Assembly: GCF_030867095.1 (NCBI RefSeq)
Contig: NC_081831.1
Coordinates: forward strand, 52,079,716 to 52,143,715
Direction of reading: 5' to 3'
Length of the DNA: 64,000 nt
Source of the DNA: Alligator mississippiensis
Lineage: Eukaryota; Chordata; Crocodylia; Alligatoridae
Positions 55,993 through 64,000 of the stretch are shown here, piece after piece. Below the pieces are notes generated by a model, which saw only the letters and a program-made list of their open reading frames with translations, was not told the DNA's origin and did not search any database. The position numbers and the translations under genes were made by a program. Every line of letters begins with the position of its first letter. Position 1 is the first letter of the stretch.

Positions 55993-57550
55993 GCCATAGA
56001 CCCTGGTAAGGGCAGTAGCAGTACTGCTTGTTCTTTACTGTAAGTAGTTTTTAAAAATTATTTTCTGTAAATAAAGTGTTGTTCCACATCACACATTTGC
56101 TGCTTCAGGCATAAGTTACAGTGCTCAGACAATAGCTACAGCTATGAGAAAGTTAACACAAGATTCTACCCCTTCAGCTGGTTGGGACAGACATAAGCAG
56201 CAGCCATCTTGGTACCTGTATGGTATGCGTGATATTTCCAAGCTTGCTTCTCTTCCATAAAATAAAACAGCTTCCTTGCTTAAGACATATACCCTAATTT
56301 TGGTTGGGCTGATATTTTTGGAGTGAGTATGTTATATGCAATAAAATAATTTGCATTTATATTCCATAGAATATGGAGATAAATTGAGTGGGTAAGATGA
56401 GCAGTATTTTTCTGATATTCTTGTCAATATGGAATTTTAACACTGTCAATGCTGAACTATGAGTATTCAAAAACAATGTACAAAATGTACTTCTATATGA
56501 ATCAGGGACATTGAAAACAACAAGTCTATCTAAAGAAACAGCTTTCACTACCCACCTCTGAAGGAGATTGGTAGAACAAAGAATAACAACATTTTGGCAG
56601 CAGGCAGGCACTATTTGCTTACAGCTGTGAAAACAGTATCACTGAGAAGAGGACCTGTCTTTGCCACATTTTGAGAATGCCAGAATAAATAAATAAAACA
56701 GATCTTAGTTAAAGTTAAAGGAAGTCAGCACAACACAAGAGAAACAGTTTGTGATATAGTAGTGACTGAAACAAAAACCTTATAGAGTACCAACTTCAAC
56801 AAATTAAAGAAGCAGACCCAGGATGGGATTAGCGTATGATGAATGACCTCTGCCTTATGCACCTGATTGTGTAACTAGTGTTTTGGATGTGTTTGAACTG
56901 AAGATACCATAACATGTTTGCATGGTGCCTGGAAAATCTGTTGATTATTCTTTGCATATTTCTGTTCTTCTGATTGCATCTCATTTATTTAAAAAACAGT
57001 TCTCTGAAGTTTTGTGACATGAAACATGATTTATAAGCTTGTCCCTCAGAAAATGTCCACTTTTTAAGGCTTATGAGCCAGTTGGTCCCAAATCTCAAGT
57101 GAGAAGTACTGTGGACATATTGACATTAGCCAATAGGAACTGGTCTCATACCATCAGTTTATGTCCTATGTGGTACCAAACATCCTTCAAATCCTACCCT
57201 ACTCTGGTTAGATTCTTATAGTCTCTTGCCACCATAGTATTTAAAATTCAACACAAGCAAGCTGAAAACTTAAAGTACCTTTGTTATTTTCCCCAGCTTT
57301 GGGGAGTAATTAAGTGTTTTTAAAAATGTATTTACTTACTTTTAACCCTTATATAAATGACACTTTCTTTTGGTTTTTTGTTTGTTTTTACTAAAGGTTT
57401 ACAAATTTGCTTTGCGGAAAAGTAAATTTGTTTTGCATTAGGTCCTGGAAACAGTGAGTTCCATGGTCATTCAAGTTCTTGCAGCTGTAAATTCTGAAGT
57501 CTCAGGCCAGCTGCCAGGAAAGCCCTGCCTCTTGTGCATATGAAGTAGAC
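55993..57550. other. Unique AT-rich sequence
   Basis: No gene, RNA or repeat supported. Confidence 0.45.
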
Positions 57551-58022
57551 CAGAGGTTCCCAACCACCTGAAGGGTTGGCTGCCAGGTTGTGGCATGAGC
57601 TTTAACCACTGCTAGCAACAGTTCTATGCCCAGGTCATGCCCATGCCATGCTGATTGGCTGGGTGAGACTATCCTCACTTGGACAATGACTGTGACTTTA
57701 GTTTTTGAAATTGGACCACAGTAACTGTGGCTAGTCACTTCTGTATCAAACTCAACAGCTAAGAGATGATCAAGCAAACTTAAATGGATTGTTTTTTTCT
57801 GGAAAGAGTGCTTCTGGAAAAAAAACACTCTTTTTTTTCACTGTGCCTCTGCCTATTGAATTTGTTTTGCATTATACACCTGCCTCTGATCCTTGAACCC
57901 CCCTGCCCCTCACATAAAAATTAAATTTAAATATGAAAATTAGATGGTTTCTATACTCGGTCCACCAAAATTCTTTGAGTGAGTTTGCTGGTCCACAATA
58001 TAAAAAAGGTTGAGAACCACTG
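57551..58022. mobile_element. hAT (Charlie-type) non-autonomous element, 472 bp
   Basis: Termini cagaggttcccaacc and (reverse complement) cagtggttctcaacc match the classic vertebrate hAT-Charlie end. The 8 bp aagtagac lies on both sides (57543-57550 and 58023-58030), a perfect hAT-type target duplication. The interior has no transposase. Confidence 0.9.
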
Positions 58023-58399
58023 AAGTAGACAGTTCCATTATAGCTCAGAAGCATAACAGTCAAGGGCTGGTGAGACTCTGGAAAGTGAGACAGTTTCCTG
58101 GGGAAGTCCATGGAGAGCTTTGAAACTGGGGCCCCTGGTAGACATGCGGATAAAGGCACCGTGGGACCTGATGTGTAATCCCCACAGTCATGATTCCTGT
58201 CCTTCTATGCATGTATGGCAGGCAGTGTGACTGTGAAATTGAGCATAAGATCCCATCATGCCTTACTGATGGTGCAGGAGCAGCCTGGTATCATGATCCA
58301 AGGTTCCCTTTGCATCAGCAAGTAGCGAGTTCCCATCACTGGGAATAAGGAAAGTGTAATAACTTGGTTGGTTCCCATCACACCATTAGTGCCCTATAC

Positions 58400-59223
58400 A
58401 ATATGTTGTAACTATGTGACTCATACCTACCCCTCCTATGTAAATTGATTCTTGAATGAATGGGGATGAATGAGGGTGTTTGATAGACAATGGTAGTAGG
58501 TCTAAAAATAGCGTCCTCTAAATGACTGAACCATCAACTCCATGACCTAACCATTACCCTGCATTGACACTCCCTGGCTCAAGATTTGGAAGACAAAGAC
58601 TGCTGCAGAAACCAGCCAACCTACCATTACAGACACCTGAAACTGCATGTCCTCACCAGGAATGTGCATGCTCAGTACGCCAGGGGCTGACCCTTGCCTT
58701 GGCATGCCTCCTGTCATTAGGGTCACACAAGGTCTGCCCCTATAAACAGGGGCAGTGAAGACAGACCCAGTGGGATGCCCTCTCCTCTGGACCAGCACCA
58801 TGCCACACTACCTCTCCACTCAGAGGCCCTGCCGGCGACCCTCTCTGGACAACACCTTGCTGGAGAAGACCCCAAGTTGGGTTTTTATCTTCTTGACCTA
58901 CCAACCCCACTCCTTGATTTCCTGGCTATCTTCCAGCTTTCTGTCTCTTTTTTAGCCCCAATCTCCCAGCTTTCTGCCTTTCAGTTTCCAGGTGCCCCAT
59001 CCCCCAGCTGTCCCAGCTTTCTGCTGCAGTTTCCAGCCTCATCTCCTAGCTTTTTGCCTGTCTGTTTCCTGGCTATCTCCTCCTTGCCACTGGGCTTTTT
59101 CCCTTGCTTACACCCCAGTGCACATTAACCGTAAGTAACCCCAAGTACACACATACACACCCTACCACCCAAGTTAGGAACTCACCTGTGTGTATGTGTA
59201 GGTGGGTGATGTGTGTGTGAACT

Positions 59224-59283
<60 letters not shown>

Positions 59284-59610
59284 TATATAGATATCATTGT
59301 GTGCGTGATATATGAATTAGTGATCCATGTATGTGTATTGAGTGTGTGAGTATTGACAACTGATTTTTGCCTACTTTTTGGTGTGTATAGTGTGTATGGT
59401 GTGTATAGTGTGTATTGGTGATAATTGTGCATGTGTCTAGGCTGGTAATTCTGAATGTGTGTGTGCCTGAGTTGGTGAGGGGGTGTATGTGCCTAGTGTG
59501 TGTATGTGCAGTTGATTTATATGTGTGTATATGTGCAATTGTGTCACACCCTCCCATCTAACAGTGCAATTTTGAGATCCTGAGAGTTGGCCTGGCCCGA
59601 CAGGATAACA
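58400..59610 (+). mobile_element. LTR-type element, microsatellite-rich (copy 2)
   Basis: It aligns in order with the reverse complement of copy 1 and with copy 3: gactcatacctacc, ggatgaatgagggtg, gccaggggctgacccttgcc, TATA cccctataaacagggg (about 58738), tctggaccagcaccatgcc, cagaggccctgccggcg, then a TG/AT-rich tract. The right end is gcaattttgagatcctga..ggataaca at 59610. The A/T-rich left block of copies 1 and 3 is missing here. No retroviral gene is seen. Confidence 0.6.
59227..59281. repeat. (AT)n microsatellite
   Basis: An uninterrupted at/ta run of about 27 units, inside LTR copy 2 where copy 1 has only a short tatata/tgtg tract. Likely unstable in length. Confidence 0.95.
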
Positions 59611-59846
59611 CCCTGACAGCTGGGATCCCAGATCAGTTGGCAAGGCTTCCAGCTGTGGGTGTACATGTGAACCTCTGCAGCTGGAAGCCTCAAACCTGGT
59701 CATACGTTCAATTAATGGTATGATAGGATCCACCCTCAAAGTTATTACACATTATTTTATGTAATACCTTTGTGGCTTATTCCTTGTTTTATCACACCAT
59801 TAATTTCATTGATGTGTGGCTGGATAACAGCTTAAGATATGATTAA

Positions 59847-61089
59847 TAGGGCTGTGCAAAATTTCACTGAGTGTTTTGTTTCAAAGCTGTTTTGATAGGT
59901 TTCAAGCTCGAAACAGTGAAAATTAAATTAAACACAAAGTATCAAAACAGCGACAAAATGAAATGAGGGCACTCGAAACATTTTGAAAGTTTCAAAACGT
60001 TTCAAGTTTCAAAGCAGCCTGGTGGTAGGAGCCAGGGAGAGCCAGGGCTGTGCTCCAAGCAGCTTCACAGCCCCATGAAGCTCAGCCAGGCGGAGAGTAC
60101 AGCCCTGGCTCTTACTACCTCCCTCCACCGGGCTGCACCCCATGGGGCTGGCAGAGCCAAATTGGAGTGCAGCCTGGTGGCAGGAGGTGGGCAGACCTGG
60201 CACTGTGCTCCATGGGGTTGGTGGAGCTGATCAGAGTGGAACACCAGCTGTGCCCACCTCCTGCCACTGGGCTGAATGCCATGGGGATGGCGATGCTGAC
60301 TGGAGTGCAGCCAGGTGCTGAGAGGCAGGAAGAGCTGGGGTTACACTTTGTCTCCCACCACAGGGCTGAGCTCCATGGAGTCCAGCCCTGGGTGCAGCCT
60401 GCACCCAGCACTGGTCCCAAGTGGCAGTGACAGCCTGCAGTCATCTTGCATAGATCCAGGGGCCCACACCTCTGGAAGGAGTCTGGTACAGACAAGCAGT
60501 CCTCCTGGGGATGTGGGCCCTAGGCTCTGCGCCTAGAATACAGGAGGCTGCCACGGCTGCCTGGGGTCAGCGGCAGCATCTGTCTTCCCCAGCACTGGGT
60601 GTGGGCTCTGCCCAGCACTGGTCTCAGGTGGCAGCAGCAGCCTCCTGTCATCTGGCACAGATCCAGGGGTCCACACCCGAACAGCCCTGCAGCCATCCTG
60701 GGGGGTGCAAGCCCCCAGAGCTGCATGCCAGATAAAAGGAGGCTGCTGCTGCTGGCAAATTTTGCTTTAAAAAATTTGAGGTGCAGTTTCTGAGAAATCT
60801 CTGCACCTATCTCCTTGAAACTTGGCAGGTTTCATGTCCTCAGAAGAGGCTACCATCTTTGCAATTTTCATCTGAATCAGGCAGTAAACAACAATGTTTT
60901 AGGCATTTTCATGATTCCTCATTATAGCCTATGGGCAACATGTCGAAATGAGTCGAAAAAGTGAAATAGTTTTAACAAAACAAAATGGGACAGCGCTTCA
61001 AATGAAATGAAATGATGAAACAAAACACGGTCCCTTCAAAACAGTAAAACAAACATCAACACGAAATGATGGTGTTTAGCACAGTCCTG
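59847..61089. mobile_element. hAT non-autonomous element, 1.24 kb
   Basis: Termini tagggctgtgc and (reverse complement) caggactgtgc pair. Flanks atgattaa (59839-59846) and atggttaa (61090-61097) are an 8 bp duplication with one mismatch. Sub-terminal regions have many tttcaaa/gaaac motifs in inverted orientation. The interior (60010-60740) is GC-rich, with alternating direct and inverted copies of modules such as ggctgagctccatgg, giving long meaningless open frames. No transposase is readable. Confidence 0.8.
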
Positions 61090-61130
61090 ATGGTTAACTA
61101 GTTAATCGCATCTGAAGTGTAATATGTGGA

Positions 61131-61620
61131 AGGGGCCAGAGGAACAAAATTTTGGAACTTGGCCTGATATTCAGTTGGAGAGTAGTGAAGCAAGCAGGGA
61201 GAAAATTGATGTGCTCCCATTATATTCCATAATTTGGAAGAGCAAAGATGTTATATTTACAACCACTTACAGTTTTCCAAATCTAATGCTGGTACCTCAA
61301 CATATAATCCTCATAGAGTGTAGAGAGAAGTTGCCTAGCTAATTGTGAATGAATAAATGTATGTCTTCTGATCAATTCAGTGAGTCTAGTACTAACAAGG
61401 AATGTAGAACTACTAGATGGTAGACACCTTTTCAATTTGGGGACTGAAATATGTTTGGGATGTATCTAGAATATTGGATGTGAAAAGTAAATACATTCAA
61501 ATGACTCTTAACTATCTTCTCAGTTACCATCCTCATGAAAGGAGAGGTAATTCTCAGAGTCAAGAGAGAGGTAGTTAGCTGTGTGTAATCTGAAATCAGG
61601 CAGGAGACAGGATAGAGATG
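61131..61620. other. Unique sequence
   Basis: No feature supported. Confidence 0.35.
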
Positions 61621-61720
61621 CACCTTAGAGACTAACTTAATCAGAGACTCATGAAAGCTGATGTATCTCTGACTCAGTGAGTGTACAAGGCATATCTCTA
61701 TCCTGCTTTCTAAGAGTCAA
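61600..61720. repeat. Tetrapod retroposon fragment
   Basis: gagatgcaccttagagacta then actcatgaaagctgatgtat resembles the widespread reptile repeat with 'accttagagactaac...atgaaagct'. The family name is uncertain. An imperfect inverted pair (acaggatagagatgc / gcatatctctatcctgc) encloses it. Confidence 0.4.
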
Positions 61721-61792
61721 AACAACTAAAGAAGATTTGTTGTGAATTGCAAATAAAGTTGAATCAAGAATTTTCTTTTTTCTTTTTTTTAG

Positions 61793-62830
61793 TGTAGCAA
61801 AAACCTCATTTTTTCTTTTTCTTATTTATTTTAAAATGCATTCCCTCCCTTTCCCCAACCATTTCTGACTTTTTTTCTCCCTCTCTATTCCCTAGATAAG
61901 TATAAGTAAGCTAAGATGTAGGATAAGCTTTAACATTTTATTTTAGGTAGTAAGTTTTATTGTTTCTCTCCCCTCCTTGCAAATAAGTGCCCTGCTTTTT
62001 TTATATAGATATCCACTGTTTTATAAGTGATAATTATTATATTTTGTATTGATTTTTTTTCTGCTTTTATATTATGTGATTACTGTCTTAGGCCTATATA
62101 GGTAAGTTAGCATAAGTCATGTCAAGTTTCCATTTTGTTTATAAAGTCTCCATCCTGTCCCCAGGCCCGGTTGTGTAACCCATGACTCATACCTACCTCT
62201 CCTATGTAACTTGGTTCCTGAATGAAAGGGGATGGATGAGGGTGCTTAAGAGACAATGGCAGTAGTTCTAAAAATAGCTCCCTCTCAATGACCGAACCAT
62301 CAACACCAATACCTGGATCAATGACCCAGCCCTTGGAACCAGCCTCAGAATTCAAGAAACAAAAGATGAGGCAACCCACCATTGTACCAAGCTGCACTTG
62401 CTGAGTAAGAACACCTGGAGCCCTCTGGAACAGGACTGACCTTGCCTGGACAGGACCTCCCCATAGCAGATCAGAGGTAGTCTACCCCCTAAAAGGGGTA
62501 GTGAAGACTGACTCCTTGGGACGCCCTCTCCATCTGGACCAGCACCATGCCACACCACCTATCCACCCAGAGGCCCTGCCGGCGAGCCCCCCCCACAACA
62601 GATTAGTGATCTGTGTCTAACTTTTGGGGTGTATAGTATATGTGCTTGAATTGGTGATAGGTATGCATGTGCCTAGGCTGGTTGGGATGTGTATATGCCT
62701 GAGCTGGTAGTGTGTGTGTGTGTATGTACCTAATTGATCTGTGTGTTTGTATATGTGCAATTGTGTCACACCCTCCTGCCTAACAGCGCAATATTGAGAT
62801 CCTGATAGTTGGCCTGACCCCACAGGGCAA
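61793..62830 (+). mobile_element. LTR-type element, microsatellite-rich (copy 3)
   Basis: It begins tgtagcaaaaacctc and ends cagggcaaca; ttag on both sides (61789-61792 and directly after) is a possible 4 bp duplication. The A/T-rich left block matches copy 1 (reverse complement). Then come gactcatacctacc, a decayed TATA region (cccctaaaagggg), ctggaccagcaccatgcc, ggccctgccggcgagc, a shorter TG-rich tract and the gcgcaatattgagatcctga end. At about 1.04 kb it is internally shorter than copy 1. Confidence 0.62.
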
Positions 62831-63189
62831 CATTAGGACTACTGTTAGTAACATGTGCAATGAATTCAATTAGGTACTTTACGCTCCTGTTGTTAAGAGT
62901 CATATTTGTTCATGATAATAGCAAATTTTTGCCTCTTCAAGCTAGGCTGAATTCATGCTAGTAACTTAGAGGGAAAGATTCTATGTCCAGCTGCCACTTA
63001 TCCATCCCATTGATTCTAAAAAGTTAAAAAAGCAGCTACTGGTAAATTAAGAACTGCTAAAAATCAATGTTATCTGAACCTTTGATTAAGGCATGCTAAG
63101 AGCTAGGAATGAATTTCACACCTGATCCCAAATTTTCTGAAAACTGTCATACCTAACTGGTTAAAATGAATGAGTTCAAATCTCTATAG
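62831..63189. other. Unique AT-rich sequence
   Basis: No feature supported. Confidence 0.4.
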
Positions 63190-63361
63190 GTGCATCCAGA
63201 TGTGTGTGCACGTTTGGTTCCTCTGGGATAAGTAGTGGCAGTGGATCCAAGTGGCCCAGCTCCACTTCTTAACAGTGTATGCTGCCTGAGCGTGTGTTCC
63301 TTTGGATATTTTTTTGTGTGTGTGTGTTTTTTTTTTTTATTTTGACCCCTGGATATGCACA
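63190..63361. mobile_element. Small MITE-like element
   Basis: aggtgcatccagatgtgtgt at the left pairs weakly with the reverse complement of cctggatatgcac at the right (shared gtgcat.tccag). A tgtgtgtgtg and poly-T tract (63313-63339) lies inside. Ends are uncertain. Confidence 0.3.
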
Positions 63362-63923
63362 AAAAAACCTCAAAACCAAAAAACCAGAGCAGCGCATGCT
63401 TGAGCAGCATGAGAAACAATTTCTGAAAAACACTTTTTGTTTTAAAACTCCTTTTGCTAATCCTATAAGTCTGGTATATTTCACTGGAAAAGCTAGGATG
63501 CTATATCTATTTCTCTATTTCTCTATGAACCTTATTGTTGTTGTTATATATTTATTGATATTCTGTATAGTACTGCATACCATAAAGGCCTGCCTTAAGT
63601 ACTGAGGGACAGCAGGCACTAGCTTAATTGTGTAAACACTGTAGAAAGACATGGGCAAAATCACTGTTGACTTGCATCTGGTGTATTCTTTAGCTTAATA
63701 TCATTTCACTATATTGAGTGTATTTAAATTCCAAAGTTAAAAGTGAATGTTCACTTCCCTATGAATTCACCTTAAGGAAAATAATGATACAGAGGGAGGA
63801 CAGTATAATCAGTCATTCTAAACCTTTTTTAGACTCAAGGCACGTCTTGCTAGCTTTTGATTTGCAATTCTTTTTTGGTGGCAGAAAAATAACACAACAA
63901 TTCTTCTGTTGCAAAAAACTCAC
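63362..63923. other. Unique AT-rich sequence
   Basis: No feature supported. Confidence 0.4.
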
Positions 63924-64000
63924 CTATAGACATGCAGCAAGACTGCTCCAATGTGTTGTAATTACAGTGTGTCGGAGCAGACTCCATCCTACTGAGTTAG
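63924..64000. mobile_element. Palindrome-array MITE, copy 3, cut by window end
   Basis: ctgctcc (63943-63949) and ggagcag (63974-63980) enclose an imperfect palindrome around tgtaattaca. This matches 43113-43150 of copy 2 (tactccaacatgctgtaatt). The element continues beyond the window. Confidence 0.5.

Larger units (their letters stand above)
58130..61130. repeat. Interspersed repeat family X, copy 2, split by two insertions
   Basis: Pieces are about 58200-58400, 59620-59846 and 61098-61130. They align in order with parts of 30370-31140. The interruptions are an LTR-type element (58400-59610) and a hAT element (59847-61089). The uninterrupted relative shows that sequence on either side of the hAT insertion belongs together (gcttaaga..tgattaa then c(t/c)agtt). 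Confidence 0.5.

Noticed and set aside
60050..60495. 126-codon open frames on both strands
   Set aside because: Modules of the hAT non-autonomous interior repeat in both orientations, giving mirrored open frames.

Overview
The window looks like vertebrate, most likely reptilian and probably crocodilian (alligator/crocodile type), non-coding DNA. The clues are AT-rich unique sequence, several CR1 LINEs, many short inverted-repeat DNA transposons, MIR-like SINE remnants and solo LTRs. The assignment is inference from repeat content; a turtle is the main alternative. I see no exon of a host protein-coding gene, no tRNA/rRNA gene and no CRISPR. Nearly all recognisable coding sequence belongs to transposable elements, and all of it is broken. 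The stretch reads as intergenic or deep-intronic.

Layout. 0-17 kb is mostly unique sequence with DNA-transposon insertions: a foldback element at 886-1542, a 1.15 kb GC-rich element at 5608-6762, a Tigger-like MITE at 8025-8381, a GC-rich foldback at about 9590-10190 and a MITE at 10435-10877. 17.1-19.6 kb is a + strand CR1 split first by an 826 bp solo LTR (5 bp duplication) and then by a 480 bp retroposon (11 bp duplication). 22-29.4 kb is a nested stack: a + strand CR1, next to it a second + strand CR1 interrupted by a - strand CR1, which is itself interrupted by a 2.4 kb LTR-type element rich in microsatellites. 30.4-37.6 kb holds palindromic MITEs. 37.95-42.4 kb is a nearly full-length - strand CR1 with both ORFs: ORF1 carries an SGNH-esterase domain, ORF2 endonuclease plus reverse transcriptase. 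It has only a handful of lesions and a CpG-rich 5' end. 47.9-51.06 kb is a dead BED-finger hAT transposon on the - strand. 51.9-64 kb holds further MITEs, two hAT non-autonomous elements with clear 8 bp target duplications, two more copies of the 2.4 kb LTR family and a palindromic MITE cut by the window edge.

The elements form an insertion history rather than a pathway. The insertion order can be read directly from who interrupts whom. The best candidates for something undescribed are the microsatellite-bearing LTR family (three copies here) and a class of MITEs built almost wholly from serial palindromes. A 190 bp hairpin at 55804-55992 also deserves a look. I found no convincing novel gene system.
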